Origin: Vulcanimicrobiota bacterium
GTDB lineage: Bacteria; Vulcanimicrobiota; Vulcanimicrobiia; Vulcanimicrobiales; Vulcanimicrobiaceae
Length of the DNA stretch: 64,000 bases
Assembly: GCA_027452165.1 (NCBI GenBank)
Contig: DAIDGX010000022.1
Span: forward strand, 1-64,000
Reading direction: 5' to 3'
Position numbers and translations under genes: made by a program. Under the pieces are notes generated by a model. That model saw only the letters and a list, made by a program, of their open reading frames with translations, ran no database searches and was not told the DNA's origin. Below, piece after piece: positions 50,151 through 59,664 of the stretch (within the stretch, counting starts at the first letter, position 1; each line of letters begins with the position of its first letter).

Positions 50151-51366
50151 CGTGCAGTGCGATATCGAGCCCCTGCTCCTCACCTTCGCGTTCGACCTTA
50201 ACCGGGGTGATGAGGTTGATGAGCCACAGCATCACATAGGTGAACCCAAATGCATACGCACTGCAAACGACTGCGGCAGTCACTTGCTTGACGAAGAACG
50301 ACGGGTTTCCCGCGAGTAAACCGTTAGCGCCGTTGGGGTTCCACGCTGCCGCCCCGAAAACGCCGAGCAGAATGATGCCGAGGAATCCGCCGACGCCGTG
50401 CACGCCCCACACATCGAGTGCGTCATCCCAGCCGAGGCGATTCTTCAGCGCGACTGCATAGTAGCAAACCAAGCCCGCGGCAATGCCGATGATGATCGCG
50501 GTAACGGGCGATACGTATCCTGCTGCCGGGGTAATGGTCGCAAGACCAGCGACCGCGCCGGTGAGAAGACCGACGAACTTCGGTTGACGACCGTAGCCCC
50601 ATTCGATCAGGAGCCAGGCCACCGCGGCGAACGACGCGGCTATGTCGGTGTTGAGAAATGCCGATGCCGTCACCGCGTCAACGCGCAGTTCCGAGCCGGC
50701 ATTGAAGCCATACCATCCGAACCACAAGAGCCCCGTTCCAAGCGCAATCAGCGGCACGTTGTGAGGCTTGTTCTCAATCACGGCACGGCGTCCGACGTAC
50801 AACACGGAAGCAAGCGCGGCGAAACCGGCTGAAGCGTGTACCACGATTCCGCCGGCGAAATCCTCGACGCCCCACTTCGCAAGGATACCATCCGGGCTCC
50901 ACACCATGTGCACGAACGGGAAGTACACGAAGATCAACCATGCGGTCAAAAACCAGAAATATGCCTTGAACGTCACACGATTGGCGAATGCACCGGTGAT
51001 GAGTGCGGGGGTGATGATCGCGAACATCATCTGGTACGCGATGTGCACGACGAGCGGAATGCCTGCCGTATTTCCGGTGAACATCGTGCTCAACGTGACG
51101 CCGTTGAGAAATGCATAGGTGATCGGATTGCCGATGAAGCCGTGAATGTCGGGGCCGAAACACATCGAGTAGCCGAACGCGATCCATAACACTGTGGTCC
51201 AGCCAAGCGACATGAAGCTCTGCATCATGATGCTCAGGACGTTCTTGCGCGCAACAAGACCGCCGTAGAAAAATGCGAGTCCGGGCGTCATAAGCATGAC
51301 GAGGCTCGCGCATAACAACATGAATCCGGTGTTTCCGATGTTCAGGGAGACGGGCGAACTCGCCAT
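50122..51366 (-). CDS. amt: Ammonium transporter
   Basis: A 414-residue Amt/Rh-family channel with 11 membrane helices and no signal peptide. Family features are TPGLAFFYGGLVARKN, FVHMVWSPDG, DFAGGIVVHASAGFAAL with the first pore histidine and DVWGVHGVGGFLG with the second. The start ATG 51366 is preceded by GGAGGA. The longer open frame runs into non-coding DNA. No glnK regulator gene follows; instead an outer-membrane protein gene overlaps its end. The 213 bases up to the divergent hemL hold both promoters, and I see no clear sigma-54 site there. Confidence 0.95.
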   Translation of the reverse strand: MASSPVSLNIGNTGFMLLCASLVMLMTPGLAFFYGGLVARKNVLSIMMQSFMSLGWTTVLWIAFGYSMCFGPDIHGFIGNPITYAFLNGVTLSTMFTGNTAGIPLVVHIAYQMMFAIITPALITGAFANRVTFKAYFWFLTAWLIFVYFPFVHMVWSPDGILAKWGVEDFAGGIVVHASAGFAALASVLYVGRRAVIENKPHNVPLIALGTGLLWFGWYGFNAGSELRVDAVTASAFLNTDIAASFAAVAWLLIEWGYGRQPKFVGLLTGAVAGLATITPAAGYVSPVTAIIIGIAAGLVCYYAVALKNRLGWDDALDVWGVHGVGGFLGIILLGVFGAAAWNPNGANGLLAGNPSFFVKQVTAAVVCSAYAFGFTYVMLWLINLITPVKVEREGEEQGLDIALHGEEAYPLGV

Positions 51367-51579
51367 AGATTCCAGTCCTCCATGTTCGTGCGTGCACGGG
51401 GGCAACCCGCAGCAGCCGACTCCTTGGGTCTGTAAGCTGGCAAGTTCCTGTGTTCGATGATGTTTGGCGTGCGAATCGCATGTATGGTCGAACAAGCGAA
51501 AACGATCTTGCCTTCCGGTTACCGTTGCGTACCACGGGCGCCGAGGGGCGCATCGTCCTCGCGCCGTACCCCGGCACGC

Positions 51580-52842
51580 GTGAACACCATCGAACGAGCC
51601 CGAGCCGTCCTTGCAGGCGGTTGCGATTCCCCCGTGCGCTCCGGGTGGAGCATCGGCGTGCCGATGTTCGTCCAGGCAAGCGCCGCCGGCGCCTACGCCT
51701 ACGACGAGCAGGGGCATCGCTACATCGACTACATCATGGCCTATGGTCCGCTGCTCTTTGGACACACCCATCGCGCGCTCGTCACCGGGCTCGACGAGCT
51801 CGCCGGGCATGGTTTCGTCTGGGGGACCACCCATCCCGAGGAGGTACGGCTTGCCGAGCGCATTCGCGCGCATCTTCCGGTGATGGAGCGCATGCGTTTT
51901 GTAACCACGGGAACCGAGGCGGTGATGAGCGCGATTCGCGTCGCGCGGGCGTTCACGAAGCGTGCGCTGATATTGAAATTTGCCGGAAACTACCACGGGC
52001 ATTCCGATTTTGCGCTGTTGAACGCCGGCGCATCAGCGCACACCTCCGACGCGAGCGCAAGCGGCATCCCCGCCGGCGTCATGCACGACGTTATCGTCGC
52101 GCGCTACAACGATCTGGCAAGCGTCGATACGCTGTTGCGCGGCCGCGAGTCGGACCTGGCGGCGATCATCGTCGAACCCGTCGTCGGCAACATGGGCTAT
52201 GTTACGCCGGTCACGGGCTTTTTGGAGGGCTTGCGCGAGCGTACCACGCGCTATGGTGCGCTCCTGATCTTCGATGAGGTGATCACGTGGCTGCGCCTGG
52301 GCTTGGGCGGCGCGCAGGCGGCGACCGGCGTTACGCCCGACATGACGACGATCGGCAAGATCATGGGCGGCGGTGTGCCGATCGCCGCATTTGGCGGGCG
52401 CGCCGATGTCATGGGCGTGCTTGCGCCTGGTGGTCAAACCTTCACCGGCGGAACGCACGGCGGCAATCCGTTCTGCGTCGGGATGGCGCATCGCGTGCTC
52501 GATGTGCTCGAAGCACATCCGGAGTACTACGAGCACATGCGCGCCATCGGCGAGCGCTTGGCCGACGGCATCCGCGCGATCTTCCGCGAGACGGGTCTGC
52601 CGTACGCGGTGGTGCAGCACGAGTCGATCGTCGATTTTAAGTTCCGCGCTGGCCCGCCCACGCGAAATTACGATGATGCGCTCGCGGCCGACAAGAGATT
52701 GTACGCGGCGTACTACACCGCGATGCTCGAGCGTGGCATCTTGCTGCCGCCCTCGCAGAACGAGGTGATGTTCGTCTCCACCGCGCACACCGCCGCCGAC
52801 ATCGACGAGACGCTCGTTGCGATGAGGGCGTCGCTGCCTTAG
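51580..52842 (+). CDS. hemL: Glutamate-1-semialdehyde 2,1-aminomutase
   Basis: A 420-residue PLP enzyme that makes 5-aminolevulinate for heme from glutamate semialdehyde. The PLP lysine is K260 in TTIGKIMGGG. Other motifs are NYHGHSDFAL, the IVEPVVGNMG cofactor region and LIFDEVITWLRLGLGGAQ. The start GTG 51580 begins the family-like NTIERARAVLAGG, though no ribosome-binding site is evident. A related omega-aminotransferase role is possible but less likely. It converges with the amidase gene, overlapping it by four bases. Confidence 0.88.
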   Translation: MNTIERARAVLAGGCDSPVRSGWSIGVPMFVQASAAGAYAYDEQGHRYIDYIMAYGPLLFGHTHRALVTGLDELAGHGFVWGTTHPEEVRLAERIRAHLPVMERMRFVTTGTEAVMSAIRVARAFTKRALILKFAGNYHGHSDFALLNAGASAHTSDASASGIPAGVMHDVIVARYNDLASVDTLLRGRESDLAAIIVEPVVGNMGYVTPVTGFLEGLRERTTRYGALLIFDEVITWLRLGLGGAQAATGVTPDMTTIGKIMGGGVPIAAFGGRADVMGVLAPGGQTFTGGTHGGNPFCVGMAHRVLDVLEAHPEYYEHMRAIGERLADGIRAIFRETGLPYAVVQHESIVDFKFRAGPPTRNYDDALAADKRLYAAYYTAMLERGILLPPSQNEVMFVSTAHTAADIDETLVAMRASLP

Positions 52843-53435
52843 CGCAGGTACGTGCGCATCCGCTCGCGCAGCGCATCGCCCGTGGCCAAGGCGTCGTGCG
52901 GCACGAGCGGATGCGCGTTTGCTTGCGTCCGCGCGATATCCCAGCGTTCGTCGTCACCATCGCCGAAGTAGCCGTCACGAATTGCCGCTTCGGCATGTGA
53001 CATCACGTGCTCGGCCTCGATTGGAATACGGTAGTGGGCGGCAACCGTGGCCGCGACCAGGCAGAGGGCGTCGATCAGTTCCGGCGTGAGGGGGAAAGCG
53101 CCGAAATTCGAGGGTGTGGCATCGCGCATCGCCATGATTGCGATCCCCAGGGCAAACGAGTTGCGCCGGTAGGTATGCGGAGCGTATGGTACCTCAGGAT
53201 CGGCGTAAACATCGCGCATATTTGCGCGCGGGTCATGGGTCTGCACGACGAGGATGCGTCCGTCCGCGGCGCGCGCGATGCAGAAGTGGTATGCGGGGTA
53301 CACGGTTGCGTAATCGCCGCCCGACCAATGCGTATAGATGCGCTCGATGCGCCCCGGGGGCAGATGCGGTTTCCACGCGTGCGGTTCGGCGTGTGGGTAC
53401 GTCTCGATGCGATGCTCTGGCGAACCTGCGTCCAT
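52839..53435 (-). CDS. Peptidoglycan amidase-like (PGRP/amidase_2 fold)
   Basis: A 198-residue zinc amidase of the N-acetylmuramoyl-L-alanine amidase/PGRP type. Visible motifs are THWSGGDYATVYPAYHFCI with the first zinc His, HTYRRNSFALGIAIM, and EHVMSHAEA with late histidines. It shows no signal peptide, so it may be cytoplasmic or released otherwise. ATG 53435 has AAAGG five bases upstream. It is divergent by 23 bases from the carboxypeptidase gene; both act on peptidoglycan, which supports shared control. Confidence 0.8.
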   Translation of the reverse strand: MDAGSPEHRIETYPHAEPHAWKPHLPPGRIERIYTHWSGGDYATVYPAYHFCIARAADGRILVVQTHDPRANMRDVYADPEVPYAPHTYRRNSFALGIAIMAMRDATPSNFGAFPLTPELIDALCLVAATVAAHYRIPIEAEHVMSHAEAAIRDGYFGDGDDERWDIARTQANAHPLVPHDALATGDALRERMRTYLR

Positions 53436-53458
53436 GGGAACCTTTCGCTCCAACTCGA

Positions 53459-56401
53459 ATGGCGGTGTCGATGAAGCTCGCGTCGTATGGCGCGCTTTGC
53501 GCGTTCTTCTTGCTTGCCCTCGCGTCACCCGCGCCGCTCGTACCGCCGCATGCGGCAGGCGTGCCGTGGACGGCCCCCGAGATCGCGGCCCTGGATCGTG
53601 CGATCGATGCGGCGCTGCGGGATCCAGCGCTGCGCGGTGCGCACGTCGGGCTCGTTGCGCTCGATACCGAGCGAGGCACCCGCCTGATCGCACGCGACGC
53701 CGACGACGAGTTCGTGCCCGCGTCGAACTTCAAGCTGCTCGTCGGATCGGCGGCGCTCGCACGCTTAGGCACCTCGTTCGCCTTTATCACCACCGTTGCG
53801 GCCGATGCGAGGCCGGTCAACGGTACGATTAGCGGCAACGTCTATCTGCGCGGCGGCGGTGATGCGCTTTTGACCGGAGCCGATCTTCGCGCCGCCGCCG
53901 CGGCGCTGGCCGCAGCGGGCGTGCGACGCATCACGGGCTCCGTCGTCACCGACGCGACCTATTTCGATGGAGAGCGCTATGGGTCGGGATGGCAAGTGGA
54001 CGATCTGCCGTACGGATATGCTCCCGTCGTCTCGGCGCTCGAACTCGACGATGGTACCGCGCACATGACCTTCGCTCCGGGCCCGCAGGTGGGTGCTCCG
54101 GCGATCGTGCGCGTGCGGCCCCAGACGAGCGCCTTCGAGGTGCGCAACGACCTGCGTACCGGCGCCGCAGATTCCGACGATACGTCGCGCCTGGTGCGTC
54201 CCTGGAACGCGCCCGATACGATCGAGGTGGCGGGAAGCTATCCGCTCGATGCGCCGCTTTCGGGCGACGTGGGGCCGAGCGTTCCGGATCCCGCGCGTTT
54301 TGCAGGCGACGTCTTCGCGCGCGCGCTCGCGGCGGCGGGGATACGCGTTGACGGCGCGCTGCAGAACGGGCGCACGCCGCCGCAGGCGATCGTCCTGTGG
54401 GCGCATCGCTCCGACGCTATGCCGCAACTGCTCGCTGATTTTTGGTATCCGAGCGACAACCTGATCGGCGAGTTGCTGCTCAAGCAACTCGGTGTCGTGC
54501 AAGGGGGCGTTCCAGGAACCGCCGCCAACGGCCGCGCGCTCGAAGAGGCATTCCTGCGGCGTATCGGCATCGATCCCGCCACGCTCGACATCGCTGACGG
54601 CTCCGGTCTCTCGCCGTACGATCGCATCACCCCGGACGATCTCGTCGCGATCTTGCAGTACGACTGGGCGAGCGCCGATCGCGCGATCGTGCTCCAAGAT
54701 CTTCCCGTTGCGGGCGTGCGCGGCACGTTGCAGGAGAGCTTCGCGAACACGCCGCTCGCCGGAATCGTCTTTGCTAAGACGGGCAGCTTGCGTCACGTAC
54801 GCACGCTCTCGGGTTATGTGCAGAACGCAATACACGGCCCGGTGACGTTTTCGCTGCTCGTCAACGATTGGATGGGCGATCAACAGCCGGGCGGATCGCA
54901 GGCGCTCGCGCGCGTGCGCGCCGCGATCCTCGGGGCGCTCGCGTCCGTGAACCTCGGACCGGTATCGCCGTCGCCGTCACCGTCGCCGAGCGGGCCAATC
55001 TATGCGGGCAACCCGGCGGTGCGCTTTACGCTCGTCACACACCCGCTCGGCGTCGATCCCGACGGGAACGCGCGCTGGCTGGTCGAGACCCGCTTCTTCG
55101 ATGCGCGAGGGATGCCCACGCGCATCCTCGAGAACAGCGACTTTCATTGGGCGTCACCCGGCAACTACGTGCAATGGCAGACGCGCATGCGCTACGGTAT
55201 GCCCGCGGCGATCGTGAGCACCACTCGTGACGGCCCGCTCGCCATCACCGTGCGTGCAAAGGAGCCCGCCATCGGTACCGTGGTCGCGCGCACCGACACG
55301 CGCGTATGGAAGGGTCCGCGGGTCGTCGCGCGCGCGCTCGGCCCGCGTCTCGTGCAGATCGGCTGGTTTCCACGTGCGCAACGCACGGTGCGCATCGTGC
55401 GCATCGATGCGCGCGGGACGCATGTCGTCGTCGCGACGTTGCATGGGGTGAGCAGTACGTATCGCGATACGACCGTGCATCCGGATGCACGGTATCGCTA
55501 CGTTGTCGCTCGCCGTGGATACGGCACGGTGCGCCTTGCGGCGGTGACCACGCCGCCCGCGGCGCCGCGCACGCCGCTCGCCGGTGCCAGCGGCATCGGC
55601 ATGTGGCTGTTCTTTACGAACGATCCGCGCGACGACATCTACGTGGGTAGACTCGATCCGCAGGCGATCGTCGCTCAAGCGGTGCGCGCGCACCTGCACT
55701 ACGTCGAATTGCGCACGGCGTACGGAGCCTACTGGGAGATCACCCCACGCGCGAAGCCGATCGTCGATGCGATCATCGACGGGCTGGCCGCGCATGGCAT
55801 CGGCACGATCGGGTGGACCGTTCCGCGCGACCGCTCGTTTGAGGACGTACGGCAAAGCGTGCGCACGGCGCTCTACCACACGGCGGCGGGAACGCCGCTT
55901 GCGGGCGTTGCGATCGATCTTGAGCGTGGTGATGCATTCATGGGCGAAGCGCCCGAAGGGACGATCGCGCTCGCGCGATATCTGCGCGAGGTGCGCGAGG
56001 CGCTCGGGCCGGCGTATCTCCTGGTCGCGACGGTCGAGGATCCGTATCTCGAACACCTGCGACCAAGCGACTATCCCTACGCGGCCATCGCGCGCCAAGC
56101 AAGCGTGTTGCAGCCGATGAGCTACTGGCGGATGATGCGACGCAACCCGACGACGCCCGCCGTCGTACGCACGCTCTTACGCGCCTCGTACGCAAAGCTG
56201 CGGGCCTATGCACGGCGTACCGTGCCGATCAGCCTCGGCGGGCAGACCGTCGCCGCTGGGCCGAACGGCGCCCCGCCGGCCGGTGAGATCGCCGCCTCCC
56301 TCGACGAGGCACGTGCGCTTCACGCGCTCGGCGTCTGCTATTTCGACTGGGATGGCACCGATACGGCGCAGTGGGAGGCCCTTGCCACGCACCGCTGGTG
56401 A
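53459..56401 (+). CDS. S13 D-Ala-D-Ala carboxypeptidase fused to glycosidase-like domain
   Basis: A 980-residue exported protein. After a signal peptide, residues about 35-490 are a PBP4/DacB-type S13 peptidase. All three motifs are present: S89-N-F-K92, S332-D-N and K440-T-G. It could trim or cleave peptidoglycan peptides. A linker PSPSPSPSG (about 500) leads to a beta-rich part and then, from about 700, a TIM-barrel-like domain. That domain has GMWLFFTNDPRDD, LAGVAIDLERGDAF and VLQPMSYWRMM, resembling GH18-like or similar hydrolase-like barrels. Its catalytic residues are uncertain. Such a fusion is unusual. ATG 53471 is an alternative start. Confidence 0.85.
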   Translation: MAVSMKLASYGALCAFFLLALASPAPLVPPHAAGVPWTAPEIAALDRAIDAALRDPALRGAHVGLVALDTERGTRLIARDADDEFVPASNFKLLVGSAALARLGTSFAFITTVAADARPVNGTISGNVYLRGGGDALLTGADLRAAAAALAAAGVRRITGSVVTDATYFDGERYGSGWQVDDLPYGYAPVVSALELDDGTAHMTFAPGPQVGAPAIVRVRPQTSAFEVRNDLRTGAADSDDTSRLVRPWNAPDTIEVAGSYPLDAPLSGDVGPSVPDPARFAGDVFARALAAAGIRVDGALQNGRTPPQAIVLWAHRSDAMPQLLADFWYPSDNLIGELLLKQLGVVQGGVPGTAANGRALEEAFLRRIGIDPATLDIADGSGLSPYDRITPDDLVAILQYDWASADRAIVLQDLPVAGVRGTLQESFANTPLAGIVFAKTGSLRHVRTLSGYVQNAIHGPVTFSLLVNDWMGDQQPGGSQALARVRAAILGALASVNLGPVSPSPSPSPSGPIYAGNPAVRFTLVTHPLGVDPDGNARWLVETRFFDARGMPTRILENSDFHWASPGNYVQWQTRMRYGMPAAIVSTTRDGPLAITVRAKEPAIGTVVARTDTRVWKGPRVVARALGPRLVQIGWFPRAQRTVRIVRIDARGTHVVVATLHGVSSTYRDTTVHPDARYRYVVARRGYGTVRLAAVTTPPAAPRTPLAGASGIGMWLFFTNDPRDDIYVGRLDPQAIVAQAVRAHLHYVELRTAYGAYWEITPRAKPIVDAIIDGLAAHGIGTIGWTVPRDRSFEDVRQSVRTALYHTAAGTPLAGVAIDLERGDAFMGEAPEGTIALARYLREVREALGPAYLLVATVEDPYLEHLRPSDYPYAAIARQASVLQPMSYWRMMRRNPTTPAVVRTLLRASYAKLRAYARRTVPISLGGQTVAAGPNGAPPAGEIAASLDEARALHALGVCYFDWDGTDTAQWEALATHRW

Positions 56402-56465
56402 CTTTGGTCGCATGCCCGCAGCGGGACTGCTTCGTACCGACCGCCAAACCGTACCTATCCCCACC

Positions 56466-57440
56466 ATGAAACGAATCTTGTTGGCCCAGCCGCGCGGCTT
56501 TTGCGCAGGCGTCGATCGTGCCGTCGATATCATCGACGAGTTGCTGCGTACCGCCGGTGAAACGGTGTACGTGCGCAAAGAGGTCGTACACAATCGCGTC
56601 GTCGTCGAAGGCTTTCGTGCGCGTGGTGCGATCTTCGTCGATGAGCTCGATGAAGTACCGGCAGGCTCGCTCGTCGTCTACAGTGCCCACGGCGTCTCGC
56701 CCGCGGTGCGCGAACGCGCGACCGAACTGCGGTTGCATTCGATCGATGCCACCTGCCCGCTGGTAACGAAGGTGCACCGCGAGGTGCGCCGCTTTACCGA
56801 GGCTGGCTGTCGCGTCGTGTTGATCGGCCATGCCGGCCACGAAGAGGTGGAGGGCACGATGGGGCAAGCGCCCGGTGCGATCGCCTTGATCCAAAACGAA
56901 GAAGAGGCGCGTGTCTTCGTGCACGACGGACCGCAGCCGCTCGCTGTCGTCTCGCAAACGACGCTCGCCGTGAGCGACGTGCAGCGTATCATCGCCATCC
57001 TCCAAGAGCGTTTCGGCCGCGTCGAACTACCCTCGGTCAGCGATATCTGCTACGCGACCGAGAATCGCCAGAACGCGGTGCGCGCGCTCGCTCCACATTG
57101 CGAGGCCGTCATCGTGGTCGGCTCATCGAACTCATCGAACTCGCGCAGCCTGCGCGATGTCGCCGCGCAACTCGGCGCGCGCGGGTATCTTACCGACGAC
57201 CCCGCCGAGATCGCTGCGGAGTGGCTCGAGGGTGTGACGACGCTCGGCGTCACCGCCGGCGCATCGTCACCCGAAGGCTTGGTCGGTGCCGTTATCGCCC
57301 GCGTGCAGGAGCTCGATCCGGGCTTTGCAAGCGTTGAACCATTCGGCGAGAGCGAGCCACCGATGATCTTCCGCGCCCCCAAAGAGTTCACGGCGCTGAT
57401 GGCCTCCGTTAATGCCGGAGAGTCCCGCCTCCGTACCTAA
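56466..57440 (+). CDS. ispH: 4-hydroxy-3-methylbut-2-enyl diphosphate reductase
   Basis: A 324-residue 4Fe-4S enzyme, the last step of the MEP isoprenoid pathway. The three cluster cysteines are C13 (PRGFCAGVDRAV), C97 (DATCPLVTKVHREV) and C195 (SDICYATENRQ). The substrate histidines H42 (VVHNRVVV) and H75 (SAHGVSP), and the acid in GHAGHEEVEGTMGQ, are present. The TNxxxRQ variant is seen as TENRQ. ATG 56466 matches the family N-terminus. A strong hairpin follows the stop. Confidence 0.95.
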   Translation: MKRILLAQPRGFCAGVDRAVDIIDELLRTAGETVYVRKEVVHNRVVVEGFRARGAIFVDELDEVPAGSLVVYSAHGVSPAVRERATELRLHSIDATCPLVTKVHREVRRFTEAGCRVVLIGHAGHEEVEGTMGQAPGAIALIQNEEEARVFVHDGPQPLAVVSQTTLAVSDVQRIIAILQERFGRVELPSVSDICYATENRQNAVRALAPHCEAVIVVGSSNSSNSRSLRDVAAQLGARGYLTDDPAEIAAEWLEGVTTLGVTAGASSPEGLVGAVIARVQELDPGFASVEPFGESEPPMIFRAPKEFTALMASVNAGESRLRT

Positions 57441-57459
57441 CGCACGCGGAACGCGTGCG
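57441..57459 (+). terminator. Hairpin directly after ispH
   Basis: CGCACGCG-GAA-CGCGTGCG forms a perfect 8-base stem with a 3-base loop, starting at the first base after the ispH stop. No T-run follows. It is the strongest hairpin seen in the window and may end transcripts from either side, because the gene beyond it converges. Confidence 0.5.
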
Positions 57460-57476
57460 CTAATGCATGTTGCGTC

Positions 57477-57782
57477 TCACGCGTCTTCACCGGCCTCCAC
57501 GTCGTGCATCTCGCTATGAGCTTTAGCGATCAGCTGATTCGGAGGCGGCTCGACGTACCAACTAACAGACTTGCCGGAGCCTAATTCGAAATCCGCGTCA
57601 CGAAGCGCGCGCGCTTCTTTGAACCCGTAGAACCAGCGCGGGAAGAAGAAGATCCCTCCAATGGCGGTCGCCGCCATCAGGAGAAGAGACCAATGAGTTA
57701 CCGCGCCGGCGACAATCGCGCACATCAGCGCAGTTGCTAAACCGAAAAGCGTCGAGTGCTCGCGTAGCATCGTAGGGCTCAT
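57477..57782 (-). CDS. Small two-helix membrane protein
   Basis: A 101-residue hypothetical protein. Two hydrophobic segments (LFGLATALMCAIVAGAV and LLLMAATAIGGIFFF) suggest a membrane hairpin. They are followed by an acidic, soluble C-terminus (YVEPPPNQLIAKAHSEMHD). It follows the M28 peptidase gene by 22 bases in the same direction. ATG 57782 is a choice; ATG 57767 is possible. No function can be given. Confidence 0.55.
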   Translation of the reverse strand: MSPTMLREHSTLFGLATALMCAIVAGAVTHWSLLLMAATAIGGIFFFPRWFYGFKEARALRDADFELGSGKSVSWYVEPPPNQLIAKAHSEMHDVEAGEDA

Positions 57783-57804
57783 TCTTGGGCTGCCAAACAA
57801 GACG

Positions 57805-59127
57805 TTAGCGCACGCGGACCGGCGTCGGGTAGCTCGCGTAGCTGCAGTGCCCACGTTCATCGCACGCACGCACCGCGAGGATGAAATCGTCCTTGCTCAC
57901 CGGCACCGTGGCTTGCGTTACGTTGCCGACGTTCTTTTCGTGCTGCCACATGGCGGCGTCGGTCGCACGCCAGAGGATGTCGTACGACGTTGCCCCCGGG
58001 GATGCGTGCCAGCGTAGCGTCGAGTCGTACCCGAGATGCTTCATCACCATCTGCGCGTCGCTCGGCGGGACCGGTGCGCGCGCAAGCGACGCGAGCGCGG
58101 CGACGTTGGCGCGTGTCGCGTTCGCGAGATAGTCGTAGTCGAGGAACTGCAGCAGGTCGCCGTACTGTACGCCGTTTTGTACGCGCACGTTTTGGTGTTG
58201 ATGCGTGAAATTCTCGTGTGGCTCCACGAAGCGGATCGCCGGAAAGCCGTCGCCCTGGAACGACTCCTGATCGCCACCGCGTAGGAAACGATCGGCACGG
58301 TAGATTTGGCGTACCCGGAAGCCCGGCACGTAGAGCGACACGAGCGGACCCACCGCACGCGCTAGCTCGCGTGACGGCGAGTCGTTTTCCGAGCCGACCA
58401 GGTTGACGCGCGAGGGCACCGCCCCGAGCGGCAACGCTTGCGAAAAGACGCGAATCACGCCCGGCTCGTGCATGCCGTCCCCGCCGTGCGTGTTGCCGAT
58501 GATGTCGTTGTTGAGGTCGGCGATCACGTCCGCGTGCGCGCTGCGCAGCTCGCCGGCGTAATGCTGCGATCCCCACAATCCAAGTTCTTCGCCGTCGAAG
58601 GTGGCAAAGACGATCGTGCCACGGAAGTGGTGCGGCGCCATCACGCGAGCCGCTTCCAGCACCGCCGCCGTCCCCGAGGCGTTGTCGTCGGCGCCCGGCG
58701 CAACGCGGGTGCCGTTCGTGCAATCACCGTTGCAGTCGTCGTAATGGCTCGACATCACGTAGATCGGCCCGGGTTCGTCGCCGCGTAGCGTGGCGATCAC
58801 GCTGGACTCGGTGACCGCACGCGGCGTGAACGGCATCTTCGGTTGAATGTAGGTGTCGAGCGCGACGGTCATGCGGCCGCCGCTCGTCGCCGCGATGCGT
58901 GTGAATTGCGCGCGAATCCAATTGCGCGCCGCAAAGACGCCGTGTGTAGCCGTTGACGACGTCTCGGAAAAATCGTTGCGGGTGCCGAAACCGACGAGCT
59001 TTGTCTCGTCCGCACGCAGGCGCGCGACGCTCACCGCAGCCACCATGGCGGCGATGCCGGGATCCTTGGCGGGCGCGGGGACCGCACCGAGCAACACGCA
59101 GAGTGAGAGGGCGGCATATCGCTTCAT
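57805..59127 (-). CDS. Exported M28-family zinc peptidase
   Basis: A 440-residue exported peptidase. ATG 59127 gives a clear signal peptide (MKRYAALSLCVLLGAVPAPA). The dinuclear-zinc ligands of family M28 are visible: SSHYDD (His), GADDNASG (bridging Asp), DGEELGLWG (catalytic Glu and zinc Glu), ADLNNDIIGN and FTHQHQN. The last 90 residues look like a fibronectin-III-type domain (ATSYDILWRATD, FILAVRACDERGH). It is likely an aminopeptidase or peptidase for external peptides. Confidence 0.88.
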   Translation of the reverse strand: MKRYAALSLCVLLGAVPAPAKDPGIAAMVAAVSVARLRADETKLVGFGTRNDFSETSSTATHGVFAARNWIRAQFTRIAATSGGRMTVALDTYIQPKMPFTPRAVTESSVIATLRGDEPGPIYVMSSHYDDCNGDCTNGTRVAPGADDNASGTAAVLEAARVMAPHHFRGTIVFATFDGEELGLWGSQHYAGELRSAHADVIADLNNDIIGNTHGGDGMHEPGVIRVFSQALPLGAVPSRVNLVGSENDSPSRELARAVGPLVSLYVPGFRVRQIYRADRFLRGGDQESFQGDGFPAIRFVEPHENFTHQHQNVRVQNGVQYGDLLQFLDYDYLANATRANVAALASLARAPVPPSDAQMVMKHLGYDSTLRWHASPGATSYDILWRATDAAMWQHEKNVGNVTQATVPVSKDDFILAVRACDERGHCSYASYPTPVRVR

Positions 59128-59141
59128 ACCGTCCAGACGTT

Positions 59142-59582
59142 TCACGAGGCGACGGTCGTTTCCTGAGTAGGGCTTCCCGTAGCAGCGTCGCGGCGCAGGC
59201 GTTCGAGCGTCACCGTGGTGCCTTCGCCGGGCACGCTTTCGACCGCGAAGAGGTCGGTGCATCGTTGCATGATCGGGATGCCGCGCCCGCGCTCGGCCAG
59301 GCCGCCCGGCAGCGCAACGCGCTCGGCGGGTGTCGCTGGAAGGCCCCGCCCGAAATCGACCACGCGCGCCACGATGCGCTCGTCGTCTGCGCTTGCCGAC
59401 ACCTCCAGATCGCGTCTGCTCTGCGCATGTTCGATCGCGTTGGCAAGCGCCTCGCCCACCGCAAAGAGGAGCGCCTCGCGGTCTTCCTCGGTGAGCCCTT
59501 GGAGTGCGGCAAAGCCCGTAAGGGCATCGCGAACCGTGCGGGCGTGGCGGGGGTCAGGAGGGATGCGCAGGTGGAGGTGCAT
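59142..59582 (-). CDS. RsbW-like ATP-binding (anti-sigma kinase) protein
   Basis: A 146-residue GHKL-fold protein of the serine-kinase/anti-sigma type (HATPase_c_2). The N-box is EALANAIEHAQSRRD, G1 is VDFGRGLP and G2 is ERGRGIPIM. It has no extra sensor domain. Such proteins bind sigma factors or phosphorylate an anti-anti-sigma partner, but no partner gene is nearby. It precedes the M28 peptidase gene by 14 bases. The ATG has no clear ribosome-binding site; frames further upstream overlap the divergent cyclophilin gene. Confidence 0.82.
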   Translation of the reverse strand: MHLHLRIPPDPRHARTVRDALTGFAALQGLTEEDREALLFAVGEALANAIEHAQSRRDLEVSASADDERIVARVVDFGRGLPATPAERVALPGGLAERGRGIPIMQRCTDLFAVESVPGEGTTVTLERLRRDAATGSPTQETTVAS

Positions 59583-59664
59583 GGGAGGACGATCTGTACG
59601 TACCGCAGGCGCGCCGGCTTCAAACGTGAGAGGCGACCGGGCACCGCCGTACAATTGTGGCACG

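Noticed and set aside
54957-54990. Short GTCGCC/GTCACC repeat tract as a DNA repeat element
   Set aside because: It simply encodes the Pro-Ser linker of the carboxypeptidase fusion protein.
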